A stretch of 64,000 nucleotides of DNA from an uncultured Collinsella sp. GTDB lineage: Bacteria > Actinomycetota > Coriobacteriia > Coriobacteriales > Coriobacteriaceae. How positions within the stretch are numbered: the stretch's first letter is position 1; every line of letters starts with the position of its first letter. Both the position numbers and the translations under genes were made by a program. The notes below the pieces were generated by a model, which did not search any database, was not told the DNA's origin, and saw nothing but the letters and a program-made list of their open reading frames with translations. The stretch covers positions 1 to 64,000 of the forward strand of contig CAUHHV010000007.1 in the NCBI GenBank assembly GCA_959606065.1. Direction: 5' to 3'. This document shows positions 51,717 through 62,635 of this stretch, in pieces.

Positions 51717-52583
51717 ATGGATTGCCCGGTCACCGCTCGTCCCACCGTTATCGTTATCTCCGACTCGCTCGGTGATACCGCTTGTGAGGTGGTGCTTGCG
51801 GCGTCCGGGCAATTTGATGAAGGGGCTTTTCGTTTGTTGCGCCTGCCCAAGGTGACCTCGGTGGAGCAGGTGGAGTCGTTTGTGGGCCCGCGCGTCGATG
51901 CCGACCATCGCGATATTGCCGTGTTTCACACCATTGTCGATCCGGCGCTTCGCGCCCGCGTGCTCGATTACCTGGGCATGCTGCATATCCGTTCGGTCGA
52001 CCTGATCGGTCCGACGCTCGCCGTGCTATCGTCGCTCATCGGTGTGCCGCCCAAAGGCGTCGCGGGCGTGATTCACAGGACCGATGACCGCTATTTCCAT
52101 CGTATCGAGGCCATGGAATATTTCGTTGAGCACGATGACGGGCGCGGTTGCGACGATTTGTCGGGTGCCGATATCGTGCTGCTGGGCGTATCGCGCACGT
52201 CCAAGACGCCGCTGTCGATGTATCTGGCTTATCAGGGCTACAAGGTTGCCAATGTTCCGTTGGCCCATGGCATGGAGCCGCCGAAGTCGATTTACGAGGT
52301 CGACCCGATGCGCCTGTTCGGCCTGATTTCGACCGTCGATGTGATTTCCGAAATTCGCGATAGCCGCTTGGGCGATGACTACGCTCGTGCCGTTGCCGGC
52401 TCCTATGCCGAGCCCGAGAGCGTGCGCAGCGAGCTTGAGGAAGCTCGTGCCCTCATGAAACGCCTAGGCTGCTTTGTGGTGCGTACCGACGGCAAGGCCA
52501 TCGAGGAAAGCGCTGCCGAGATCATTAGCCACTTGGAGGAAATCCAAGAAGCCCGTGCCCGCCGCGCCGCCCGTCGCACCTAA
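51717..52583 (+). CDS. ppsR: pyruvate phosphate dikinase regulatory protein (DUF299)
   Basis: A 288-aa bifunctional ADP-dependent kinase / Pi-dependent phosphorylase that switches PPDK off and on by phosphorylating a Thr next to its catalytic His. VIVISDSLGDTACEV is the N-terminal family motif. RTDDRYFHRIEAMEYFVEHDDG and the P-loop-like GVSRTSKTPLSMYLAYQGYKVANVPL follow, with the end in CFVVRTDGKAIEE. The target, ppdK, is the next gene on the same strand. Confidence 0.95.
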   Translation: MDCPVTARPTVIVISDSLGDTACEVVLAASGQFDEGAFRLLRLPKVTSVEQVESFVGPRVDADHRDIAVFHTIVDPALRARVLDYLGMLHIRSVDLIGPTLAVLSSLIGVPPKGVAGVIHRTDDRYFHRIEAMEYFVEHDDGRGCDDLSGADIVLLGVSRTSKTPLSMYLAYQGYKVANVPLAHGMEPPKSIYEVDPMRLFGLISTVDVISEIRDSRLGDDYARAVAGSYAEPESVRSELEEARALMKRLGCFVVRTDGKAIEESAAEIISHLEEIQEARARRAARRT

Positions 52584-52663
52584 TAGTAGTAGCATTTTGA
52601 TAAAGCGATTTAGCAAAAACATCGCACATGACCTGCTTTTTTATTGCAGTGGTATCTTCATAA

Positions 52664-52711
52664 GGTAACCACCTTTACCTACCGTTTACCGCCAGTTTTA
52701 GCACGTTTACC
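52664..52711. promoter_or_regulatory. phased TTTACC repeats upstream of ppdK (possible regulator sites)
   Basis: In the 250-base gap before ppdK, TTTACC occurs at 52674, 52685 and 52706 and a related GTAACC at 52665. The exact copies start 11 and 21 bases apart, i.e. one and two helix turns. Two are preceded by CG. A TATAGT lies about 40 bases downstream. The arrangement looks like a cluster of protein binding sites on one DNA face. Confidence 0.45.
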
Positions 52712-52833
52712 AAACCGCGCACCCTCTGCTCAAGCCTGCCCAAAACCCGCCGTATAGTTCCCTCACGGCCCGCATTCGGCGGGTCGATTCGTTACCACGG
52801 TCGTGCGCGAGAGCGCATGGAAGGGGAAGTGTC

Positions 52834-55584
<2,751 letters not shown>

Positions 55585-55622
55585 CGTTTTGGGTTTAGAC
55601 GCCTAGCGTAGCCCCCTTCATG

Positions 55623-55650
55623 CCGCCCGTCTCATTCGCGAGGCGGGCGG
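55623..55650 (+). terminator. hairpin after ppdK
   Basis: CCGCCCGTCTC pairs with GAGGCGGGCGG (11 bp with one G-U), loop ATTCGC. Only TTATC follows, so the U-tract is weak. Confidence 0.65.
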
Positions 55651-55696
55651 TTATCATGTGCGGGTTTAGTCTTTTTGTTTGCGTAAAAAATTGTTC

Positions 55697-55724
55697 TTGC
55701 AGCAGAAACCCGCGCGTGTATACT
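55697..55724 (+). promoter_or_regulatory. rplS promoter
   Basis: TTGCAG (55697-55702), a 16-base spacer and TATACT (55719-55724), leaving a leader of about 60 bases. Confidence 0.65.
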
Positions 55725-55745
55725 CGAATACGTTTGTTCAACTAC

Positions 55746-55769
55746 GTGCCGGCCAAGGTGGTACGGCAC
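55746..55769 (+). promoter_or_regulatory. leader hairpin upstream of rplS
   Basis: GTGCCG (55746-55751) pairs with CGGCAC (55764-55769) in the 5' leader, 24 bases before ATG 55794. It could be an L19 autoregulatory structure, but it does not clearly match a motif I know. Confidence 0.3.
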
Positions 55770-55793
55770 CTCTAGAAGAGTAAGGAATTGCAC

Positions 55794-56135
55794 ATGGATT
55801 ACATCCGCGCAATCGAGCGTCAGCAGATCCGCGAGGACATTCCTCAGGTTCGCGTCGCCGACAACGTCAAGGTTCACTACCGCATTAAGGAAGGCGACCG
55901 CGAGCGCATCCAGGTCTTCCAGGGCGACGTCATCCGCATGGCCGGCGCCGGTGCCCGCGAGACCTTCACCGTCCGCAAGATGTCCTTCGGTGTCGGTGTT
56001 GAGCGTACCTTCCCGCTTCACAGCCCCAAGATCGCCAAGCTCGAGGTCGTTCGTCATGGTCGCGTCCGTCGCGCCAAGCTGTACTACCTCCGCGACAAGG
56101 TGGGCAAGGCTGCTCGCATCCCCGAGAAGCGCTAA
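55794..56135 (+). CDS. rplS: 50S ribosomal protein L19
   Basis: A 113-aa large-subunit protein at the 30S interface. DIPQVRVADNVKVHYRIKEG, RIQVFQGDVIRMAGAGARE, TFTVRKMSFGVGVERTFPLH and VVRHGRVRRAKLYYLRDKVGKAARI are the L19 landmarks. ATG 55794 has AAGGA 7 bases upstream; TTG 55788 is less likely. It is monocistronic between its own promoter and a strong terminator. Confidence 0.97.
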   Translation: MDYIRAIERQQIREDIPQVRVADNVKVHYRIKEGDRERIQVFQGDVIRMAGAGARETFTVRKMSFGVGVERTFPLHSPKIAKLEVVRHGRVRRAKLYYLRDKVGKAARIPEKR

Positions 56136-56169
56136 GAAGATCGCAGCGTCTGTCCACTCGTTTGGACGT

Positions 56170-56199
56170 AAGGGTCACCTTCGGGTGGCCCTTCTTTTT
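56170..56199 (+). terminator. terminator after rplS
   Basis: AAGGGTCACC (56170-56179) pairs with GGTGGCCCTT (56184-56193, one G-U) around a TTCG tetraloop, followed by CTTTTT. Confidence 0.93.
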
Positions 56200-56228
56200 A
56201 TCTGATTTGCATGCAAGGAGGGCCTGGT

Positions 56229-57017
56229 ATGGCCAATATGACGAGCTCGGTTTCGGCATCGCAGGTTGCCGGCGAGCTGGCGAGTGCCACGTTCGAGGAG
56301 ATTTCCGCCCTCGTGGAGCATTATCGCGAGGATCCGCGCCAGCAGGTGATCAAGGCTTGCGAGCGTGCCCTTAAGCGCCATGCCAAGGAGCTTGCCGAGC
56401 GCGAGCGCGTCAACGGCATGTACGAGCTTATGCATGAGCTCGGCGGTGATGGCGTGGTCGTGGGCGTCGACGAGGTGGGCCGTGGCTCGGTAGCGGGGCC
56501 CTTGACCGTGTGTGCCGTGTGCCTTCCGATGGAGCCGCGCATCTGGGGCATCAACGATTCCAAAAAGCTCACGCCGGCGCGCCGCGAGCTGCTCTCGGTT
56601 AAGATTGCCGAGGTGGCGACTGCTATCGGCTTTTGCCATATCGCTCCTGCAGATATCGATGAGATGGGTATGGCCCGCGCCATCCGCGCTGCCGTTGCGG
56701 GTGCGGTGGCCGATACGGGACTTGAACCCGACTGCGTCCTCATGGATGGCAACCCCTTGGGCGCCGTTCCCAATGAGCGCGACGTGGTGAAGGGCGATGC
56801 CAAGATCGCCTGTATCGCCGCGGCATCCATCATGGCAAAGGTCACGCGTGACGAGATGATGGTCGAGTACGACGCCGAGTACCCCGAGTACCATCTGGCC
56901 GAATCGAAGGGCTATGCGAGCCCCGAGCACATCGAGGCCATTCGAAAACATGGACTTTGTCCACTGCATCGTGTGAGCTTTTGCGGAAACTTTCTGCAGA
57001 CTGAGCGCCTTTTCTAG
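56229..57017 (+). CDS. rnhB: ribonuclease HII
   Basis: A 262-aa enzyme that cuts RNA in RNA-DNA hybrids and single ribonucleotides in DNA. The active site opens with VVVGVDEVGRGSVAGPLTV (DEVGRG motif). GINDSKKLTPARRELL, DCVLMDGNPLG and KVTRDEMMVEYDAEYPEY with the further acidic residues follow. About 75 helical N-terminal residues precede the core, an extension seen in some Gram-positives. ATG 56229 has AAGGAGG upstream. Confidence 0.95.
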   Translation: MANMTSSVSASQVAGELASATFEEISALVEHYREDPRQQVIKACERALKRHAKELAERERVNGMYELMHELGGDGVVVGVDEVGRGSVAGPLTVCAVCLPMEPRIWGINDSKKLTPARRELLSVKIAEVATAIGFCHIAPADIDEMGMARAIRAAVAGAVADTGLEPDCVLMDGNPLGAVPNERDVVKGDAKIACIAAASIMAKVTRDEMMVEYDAEYPEYHLAESKGYASPEHIEAIRKHGLCPLHRVSFCGNFLQTERLF

Positions 57018-57067
57018 GTCAATTGTGGAGACAGGGACCTCTAGGGTTTTATAAACCTGCTGGTAGC

Positions 57068-57108
57068 GGGCCGTATGCAACAGCATTGCTGCGTACGGCC
57101 CTTTTTTT
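57068..57108 (+). terminator. terminator after rnhB
   Basis: GGGCCGTA (57068-57075) pairs with TACGGCCC (57094-57101), followed by seven T. Upstream, 57018-57067 holds a short GGTTT/AAACC palindrome and a GGAGACAGGGACC stretch similar to the loop of the aroEK-aroQ hairpin. Confidence 0.93.
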
Positions 57109-57206
57109 GACGGCATTTGGTCAGCTTTTGGTTTGCTTCCTGTACTTACCCGCATGAAAGGTGCCCTCATCATCGGGGCAATGCAGTGTGCGGGAAAGGA
57201 GACCCC

Positions 57207-57692
57207 ATGAGTGCCGCAAGCAAAAAGAGCAAGACGCAGCAGCTCAAGGAGCGTTGGGAAAACGGCGAGCTCGACTGCGGGGCGATGACGCCCGAGTTTA
57301 TCAAGGGACTCAGTCCCCGTGAGCTGGGCATGCTGGGCGAGCTGATCACCATCGACTACTTTAACGAGCGCGGCTACACCTTGCTGGAGCAGGGTTATCG
57401 TTGCACCGAGGGCGAGGCCGATCTGGTGCTGCTCGATGAGCTTGACGATGTCGTGGTGATGGCCGAGGTCAAGACCAGGCGCGTCGCCCTGGATTGCACC
57501 ACGCGGGTCTTTCCCGAGGAGGCCGTGGATGCCCAAAAGCAGCGTCGGTATCGCCGTATCGCAAGTTGCTATCTCATGGAGCACTATCCGCTCAAGGCGA
57601 TCCGCTTCGATGCAGTGGGTGTCACCATTCGCGGCGGGCATATCGCCGAGATCGAGCATCAGTACAACGCGTTCGATTGGCAGGTGTCGTGA
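57207..57692 (+). CDS. yraN: YraN/UPF0102 family endonuclease-like protein
   Basis: A 161-aa protein. The core ELGMLGELITIDYFNERGYTLLEQGYRC, EGEADLVLLDELDDVVVMAEVKTRR shows the PD-(D/E)xK-like Holliday-junction-resolvase fold of UPF0102 (read as LGELITIDYFNERGYTLLEQ and VVMAEVKTRR). The E-x-K of AEVKTR is the likely metal site. About 50 N-terminal residues precede the core and are not typical. The cellular role is unknown. ATG 57207 has AAAGGAG upstream. The gene is coupled to yifB by a TGATG overlap. Confidence 0.9.
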   Translation: MSAASKKSKTQQLKERWENGELDCGAMTPEFIKGLSPRELGMLGELITIDYFNERGYTLLEQGYRCTEGEADLVLLDELDDVVVMAEVKTRRVALDCTTRVFPEEAVDAQKQRRYRRIASCYLMEHYPLKAIRFDAVGVTIRGGHIAEIEHQYNAFDWQVS

Positions 57693-59215
57693 TGGCGTTC
57701 GAGACGTTTGCCGTTCACGCGGCCTGCATCCGCGGCGTCGAGGCGATTCACGTCACGGTCGAGGTCTCGCTTGCCGGCGGCGTTCCGGGCATTCAGATGC
57801 TCGGCATCCCGAGTATGGAGGTGATGGAGTCACGCGGTCGTATTCGCTGCGCGATGCGCTCCGCCGGGTTCGAGATCCCGCGCTCGGGCATTACCGTTAA
57901 CCTGGCACCCGGCGATATCCGCAAGACCGGTAGCGGCTTTGACCTGCCCATCGCCATCGCGGTTCTAGCGGCCGATGAGCAGATTCCCCGTGACAACCTC
58001 GATCGCTGCCTTATCGCAGGTGAGCTTGGTCTGGACGGTACGGTGCTTCCCGTCAAGGGCGAGGTGGCGTTTCAGCTATTGGCTCGCGACATGGGGCTGT
58101 CTTTTATCGCCGGCAGGTCCGACCAGCATGTGCCACTCGCGGGCGTAGATTGCGGCTTTATCGACCATCTGTCTCAGCTTGCTCACGGCATGGGCGATGC
58201 CGCACGGCACTACTTGGATTCCGAGGGTGTCGAGGCGACCTTTGAGCCCGAGCTCGACTATGCAGACGTGCTGGGGCAGGAAGTCGCTAAACGCGGCATG
58301 GCGCTTGCGGCGGCAGGAGAACTCGGCTTGCTCATGATCGGGTCTCCGGGATCGGGCAAGACGATGCTCGCACGCCGTATGACCGGCATCCTGCCCGAGC
58401 TTTCCGTTGAGGATCAGCAGGAGGCACTGTGCATCCATTCGGTTTTGGGTGAGAACATTGATGGCTTGTTGGCGGGGCACCGCCCCTTCCGCAGTCCCCA
58501 CCACAGTATTTCGACCGCAGGCCTTATCGGCGGCGGGCGCCCGGTGCACCCGGGTGAGATCAGCCTTGCTCATGGCGGCGTGCTCTTTTTGGACGAGCTT
58601 GCCGAGTTTCCCACTGGCGTGCTGCAGACGCTGCGTCAGCCCATCGAGCGCGGCTACGTGAGGATCGTACGCGTCGACGGGGCTTTTACCTTCCCGTCGC
58701 GCTTTCAGCTGCTGGCTGCGAGCAATCCCTGCCCCTGCGGCTTTTTGGGCGATCGCGAGGTACCGTGTCGCTGCTCGGCGGCGATGGTCGAGCGCTATCG
58801 GTCTAAACTGCGCGGTCCCTTGGCCGACCGTATCGACATGATGATCGATGTGACCCGTCCCGACCCTCAAGTGATTATCGAGGGTGCGGAGGGTATGTCG
58901 TCGGCCGAGTTACGTGACTACGTTGTGCGCGGTCGTGCCTTTCGCGCCTGGCGCGAGTTCCGTATGGACGATGCGGATGCCGAGGCCGAGGATGACGAGA
59001 CGCGGTCTATTGACGGCGTCGTTTCGACCTTCGAGCTCGATGATGCTGCCGAGAAATGCGTACTTGGCCTATCCAAACGCACGCATCTCACGGGCCGCGG
59101 CATCGTACGCCTGGTGCGTATCGCGCGTACAATCGCTGACGTCGCCGAGAGCGAGCAAGTGACGCAGGACCACGTGCTCGAGGCGGCGATGTACCAGGGA
59201 AGGAGGGACCAATGA
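57692..59215 (+). CDS. yifB: YifB/ComM-like Mg-chelatase family AAA+ ATPase
   Basis: A 507-aa protein. The N-terminal domain is Lon-protease-like (VHAACIRGVEAIHVTVEVSL, GIPSMEVMESRGRIRCAM, GDIRKTGSGFDLPIAIAVL). The AAA+ domain has LLMIGSPGSGKTMLARRMTG and VLFLDELAEFPTGVLQTLRQP. ASNPCPCGFLGD and CRCS form the zinc-like insert. ComM helps branch migration of incoming DNA in natural transformation. dprA, another transformation gene, overlaps its end by 4 bases. ATG 57692 follows the family N-terminus; the frame is open further upstream but overlaps yraN. Confidence 0.94.
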   Translation: MAFETFAVHAACIRGVEAIHVTVEVSLAGGVPGIQMLGIPSMEVMESRGRIRCAMRSAGFEIPRSGITVNLAPGDIRKTGSGFDLPIAIAVLAADEQIPRDNLDRCLIAGELGLDGTVLPVKGEVAFQLLARDMGLSFIAGRSDQHVPLAGVDCGFIDHLSQLAHGMGDAARHYLDSEGVEATFEPELDYADVLGQEVAKRGMALAAAGELGLLMIGSPGSGKTMLARRMTGILPELSVEDQQEALCIHSVLGENIDGLLAGHRPFRSPHHSISTAGLIGGGRPVHPGEISLAHGGVLFLDELAEFPTGVLQTLRQPIERGYVRIVRVDGAFTFPSRFQLLAASNPCPCGFLGDREVPCRCSAAMVERYRSKLRGPLADRIDMMIDVTRPDPQVIIEGAEGMSSAELRDYVVRGRAFRAWREFRMDDADAEAEDDETRSIDGVVSTFELDDAAEKCVLGLSKRTHLTGRGIVRLVRIARTIADVAESEQVTQDHVLEAAMYQGRRDQ

Positions 59216-60147
59216 TAGCTGAGGGGACCTTCGAGCTGCATCCAGGTGATGCGTTGTATCCCGAGAGCGTTTTGGAGCTATCTGATGTACCCCAGACGCT
59301 CTATGTGCGCGGCAACCCCGAGGTGCTTTCGACGCCCGCGCTCTCCATCATCGGTGCGCGAAAGGCCTCGCCGTATGGTCTTGCCGTGGCAGAGCTTGCG
59401 GCGAAGGTGGCGGTTGAGGCGGGAGTGACGGTAGTTTCGGGCGGTGCGGTCGGTTGTGACCAGGCCTCGGGTTGGGCTGCGGTCAACGCCGGCGGCAAAC
59501 ACGTCGTGGTGCTGGGGACGGGCGCCGACGTGGTCTACCCGCGTTCGAGCGCGGGGCTTATTACGCGCACGCTCGATACGGGCGGCGCGGTCGTGTCGAT
59601 CTCTCCGTGGGGCATGGGTCCGCGCAAGTTTGCCTTTCCGCGTCGCAATCGCGTGATCGCGGCCCTGTCGCAAGCCCTCTTTGTATCCGAGGCGGGTATG
59701 CCTTCCGGGACGTTTTCTACAGCCGAGGCTACTATGGATTTGGGGCGCGAACTTCTTGCCGTGCCGGGGTCGATCCTATCGCCCGAGTCGCGTGGCACGA
59801 ATTACCTCATTGCGAACGGTGCCTGCTGCATTGTCGACGAGGAGTCCATCGAGATGGCTATCTCTCGCATATACGGCACCCTGCGCTACTCGCGCCCCGA
59901 TGCTCCCGGCATTGCCGACCTGAATCCAACACAGCAGACCGTGATGCATGCGCTCATCGCCTCTCCGCTCAAGGTCGACGACATCGCGGCGCTCGTCTCA
60001 CTCGATGCTGTCGGCGTACTCAAACTCTTGGGTTCGCTTGAACTCGAGGGCCTTATCGAGCGCATGATGGATGGAAGGTATGCGCCCTCCAAGTTTGCCC
60101 TTCACGCCCAGACGCCCTTCGGTCACAATGGAAAACGTGTCAATTAG
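59212..60147 (+). CDS. dprA: DNA-processing protein DprA
   Basis: A 311-aa protein that loads RecA on incoming single-stranded DNA. The Rossmann-like core is clear: LSIIGARKASPYGLAVAELA, TVVSGGAVGCDQASGWAAVNAGG, VLGTGADVVYP, RRNRVIAALSQALFVSEAG, GTFSTAEATMDLGRELLAVPG and ESRGTNYLIANGA. The C-terminal winged-helix domain (QQTVMHALIASPLKVDDIAAL) is present. It overlaps yifB by an ATGA. Window context shows no other competence genes. Confidence 0.94.
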   Translation: MIAEGTFELHPGDALYPESVLELSDVPQTLYVRGNPEVLSTPALSIIGARKASPYGLAVAELAAKVAVEAGVTVVSGGAVGCDQASGWAAVNAGGKHVVVLGTGADVVYPRSSAGLITRTLDTGGAVVSISPWGMGPRKFAFPRRNRVIAALSQALFVSEAGMPSGTFSTAEATMDLGRELLAVPGSILSPESRGTNYLIANGACCIVDEESIEMAISRIYGTLRYSRPDAPGIADLNPTQQTVMHALIASPLKVDDIAALVSLDAVGVLKLLGSLELEGLIERMMDGRYAPSKFALHAQTPFGHNGKRVN

Positions 60148-60161
60148 AAAGGTGTTTGCAG

Positions 60162-61499
60162 ATGCAGTTCGATCAGGTGACGGTTATCGGTGGCGGTCTG
60201 GCGGGTTCGGAATGCGCGATCCAGCTGGCAGACCGCGGGTTTGCCGTAAAGCTGTGCGAGATGCGCCCCCAGGTGAGCTCCCCGGCTCACCATACCGATC
60301 ACCTGGCAGAGCTCGTCTGCTCCAATTCGTTTAAGTCGACCCGTCCGGATTCCGCGGCTGGTTTGCTGAAGGCCGAGCTTGAGCGCATGGGTTCAGTCCT
60401 GCTCGACTGCGCCCATCGCGCTGCTGTTCCCGCTGGTGGCGCCCTGGCGGTCGACCGTGTTACATTCTCCGAGCTCGTCGAGGCTGAGGTTGCCGCCCGC
60501 CCCAATATCGAGGTCGTTCACGGCGAGGTCACCCAGATCCCCGAGGGCCACGTGGTCATTGCCGCGGGCCCGCTGTGTTCACCGGCGCTGAGCGAAGAGG
60601 TCATGAAGCTCGTCGGTGGCGACGCCCTTGCGTTCTTCGATGCCGCGGCGCCGATCGTCGATGCCTCCACGCTCGATATGGACGTGCTGTTTTCGCAGTC
60701 GCGCTACGAGGAGCAGGGGAGCGGCGACTATCTCAACGCTCCGCTCAACAAGGAGGAGTACGAGGCCTTTATCGAGGCGCTCACCACGGCCGACCGCGTG
60801 GTGCTCAAGGACTTTGAGGGCGGCGATCTGTTCCAGGCCTGCCAGCCTGCCGAGGAGGTTGCGCGCACCGGCAAGGACGCCATTCGCTTTGGCGCCATGA
60901 AGCCCGTCGGCCTCACCGACCCGCGTACCGGACGTCGCCCTTGGGCGGCGATTCAGCTGCGTGCCGAGAACAAGGAGAAGACCGCCTATAACCTGGTGGG
61001 CTTCCAGACCAACCTGACCTTTGGCGAGCAGAAGCGCGTCTTCCATATGGTGCCGGGCCTGGAGAACGCTGAGTTCTTCCGCTACGGTGTCATGCACCGC
61101 AATACCTTTGTCGACGCCCCGCACGTGCTCGATGGCACCTTTGCCGTGCCCGGTACCGGCGTGCGCCTGGCCGGTCAGATCACTGGCACCGAGGGGTACA
61201 TGGAAGCCGTGGCGACCGGTCTGCTCGCGGCGCTCAACACCTATGCAGAGGCTATCGGCGCCGATTCCGTCGAGTTGCCCCGCGTGGGCGCCCTGGGTGC
61301 GCTCGTGGGCTATGCGACCGATCCTGCCACCGTGGGCTATCAGCCCATGCATGTCAACTTTGGCCTGGTGCCGCCGCTCGAGGACGGTAAGCGCCGCAGC
61401 AAGCGCGACCGCTATCAGGCCTATGCGGACCGTGCGCTCGAGGCCCTCGATGCCTACTTGGCCACGCGTTCCGACTTGTTTGGAGGCGACCGGTCATAG
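60162..61499 (+). CDS. trmFO: methylenetetrahydrofolate-tRNA-(uracil-5-)-methyltransferase TrmFO
   Basis: A 445-aa flavoenzyme that makes T54 in tRNA using folate. The FAD motif is VTVIGGGLAGSECAIQLADRG. LCEMRP, ELVCSNSFKSTRPDSAAGLLK with the conserved Cys/Ser, FDAAAPIVDASTLDMD, MKPVGLTDPRTGRRPWAAIQLR and GQITGTEGYMEAVATG are family marks. ATG 60162 has AAAGG 9 bases upstream. Its stop TAG overlaps the apparent start of xerC. Confidence 0.96.
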   Translation: MQFDQVTVIGGGLAGSECAIQLADRGFAVKLCEMRPQVSSPAHHTDHLAELVCSNSFKSTRPDSAAGLLKAELERMGSVLLDCAHRAAVPAGGALAVDRVTFSELVEAEVAARPNIEVVHGEVTQIPEGHVVIAAGPLCSPALSEEVMKLVGGDALAFFDAAAPIVDASTLDMDVLFSQSRYEEQGSGDYLNAPLNKEEYEAFIEALTTADRVVLKDFEGGDLFQACQPAEEVARTGKDAIRFGAMKPVGLTDPRTGRRPWAAIQLRAENKEKTAYNLVGFQTNLTFGEQKRVFHMVPGLENAEFFRYGVMHRNTFVDAPHVLDGTFAVPGTGVRLAGQITGTEGYMEAVATGLLAALNTYAEAIGADSVELPRVGALGALVGYATDPATVGYQPMHVNFGLVPPLEDGKRRSKRDRYQAYADRALEALDAYLATRSDLFGGDRS

Positions 61500-62416
61500 C
61501 CTTTGACCTGTACGACACCGTCGACTCTTTTATCGCCTATATCGCACGCGTTGAGGGGCTTTCTCCCAACACGGTGACGGCCTATGGCTCGAGACTGGAG
61601 CGCTTTGCTGCCTGGTGCGAGCGCGAGGATATTGATGCTTTCGCTGCCGACGTGCGCACCATTCGTCGCTATCTTGCTGAGCTTTCGCGTGAGCAGGTGG
61701 CTCCCCGAACGCTTGCGGCGCACCTGTCGGCTATCCGATCTCTCTATCGCTGGATGGCTGCCGAGGGGATTGTCGAGGGCGATGCGGTCTCGGCGATCGC
61801 GTCGCCCAAGCTGCCGCGTGACCTGCCGGGCGTCCTTACGACCCAGCAGGTCGAGGCGCTGCTCAAGACGCCTGATACCTCAACACCCGCGGGACTGCGC
61901 GATGCGGCGATGCTCGAGTTGCTCTATGCCTCGGGTGCCCGCATCTCAGAGCTTGCGGCGCTCAATGTGGAATCCATCTCATGGTCCGAGCGCACGCTGC
62001 GCCTGTGGGGCAAGGGGAGCAAGGAGCGTATCGTCCCTCTGTATCGTCGTGCGCTCGATGTGACGCGTCTCTATATTGAAGAGGGGAGGCCGGAGTTGCT
62101 CGCTCGGGCAAAGCGCCGCGACCTCGCTACCGGGCCGCATCCGCTGCTTATATCGGCGCGCGGCAATCGCATGAGCTCCGCGATGCTCCGGCGGCGGTTC
62201 CATACGCTGGCGACGCTCGCCGGCATTCCGGCTGACATCGCCCCGCATGCGATGCGCCATACCTTTGCGACCGACTTGCTCGAGGGCGGTGCGGACCTGC
62301 GCTCGGTTCAAGAGCTGCTAGGTCATGCGAGCCTGTCCACGACGCAGATCTACACGCATCTCACACCCGATCGGCTTAAACGTGCCGTGGCTCAAGCCCA
62401 TCCCCGCGGCGAATAG
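61496..62416 (+). CDS. xerC: site-specific tyrosine recombinase XerC, apparently with an AUA start
   Basis: The catalytic domain has every residue of an active tyrosine recombinase: ASGARISEL (Arg), WGKGSKERIVPL (Lys), PHAMRHTFAT (His-x-x-Arg), LLGHASLSTTQIYTHL (His, nucleophile Tyr). It resolves chromosome dimers at dif. The first in-frame ATG/GTG/TTG is GTG 61574, but the conserved N-terminal helix (DTVDSFIAYIARVEGLSPN) lies upstream of it, in frame. The frame shows no canonical start upstream; ATA 61496 lies 9 bases after GGAGG, overlaps the trmFO TAG, and would give 306 aa, the normal length. CTG 61508 is the other option. Position after trmFO matches codV/xerC of Firmicutes. Confidence 0.85.
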   Translation: MAFDLYDTVDSFIAYIARVEGLSPNTVTAYGSRLERFAAWCEREDIDAFAADVRTIRRYLAELSREQVAPRTLAAHLSAIRSLYRWMAAEGIVEGDAVSAIASPKLPRDLPGVLTTQQVEALLKTPDTSTPAGLRDAAMLELLYASGARISELAALNVESISWSERTLRLWGKGSKERIVPLYRRALDVTRLYIEEGRPELLARAKRRDLATGPHPLLISARGNRMSSAMLRRRFHTLATLAGIPADIAPHAMRHTFATDLLEGGADLRSVQELLGHASLSTTQIYTHLTPDRLKRAVAQAHPRGE

Positions 62417-62465
62417 TGGCTGGGACGTCCCGCGCCGCACTCAGGTGTGTGGTTTTGATTGCGGG

Positions 62466-62494
62466 TTGGCAGGAAGAGGCATTCCTGCTATCAT
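62466..62494 (+). promoter_or_regulatory. rpsB-tsf promoter
   Basis: TTGGCA (62466-62471), an exact 17-base spacer and TATCAT (62489-62494). Transcription would begin near 62501. Confidence 0.85.
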
Positions 62495-62500
62495 TCATCG

Positions 62501-62635
62501 GGTTGCTTCACGGCAACATGTTTTTATCACGCACGCGCGGCTACTTCATACCGTGGTGCCCGGGCTTTGGTAGCACATGTCCGGGTTGGTTTTGGAGGAT
62601 GACCCCGCGCGGAGGCAAACCACAGGAGGTTTAAC
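62501..62635 (+). promoter_or_regulatory. long structured 5' leader of rpsB
   Basis: About 135 bases of untranslated leader. It contains a GTTGC/GCAAC hairpin followed by a T-run (62502-62526), then GTGC/GCAC and CCCGG/CCGGG pairs that could interleave (62554-62585), then GGAGG elements before ATG 62636. A length and structure like this suggest autogenous control by S2, as known in other bacteria; the specific motif here is not confirmed. Confidence 0.4.

Noticed and set aside
48962..51850. 962-codon antisense open frame across glyQ-glyS
   Set aside because: Shadow of the glyQS coding bias; it crosses two real genes and has no domain.
61574..61576. GTG 61574 as the true xerC start
   Set aside because: It would delete the conserved first helix of the core-binding domain, which is present in frame upstream next to a GGAGG.
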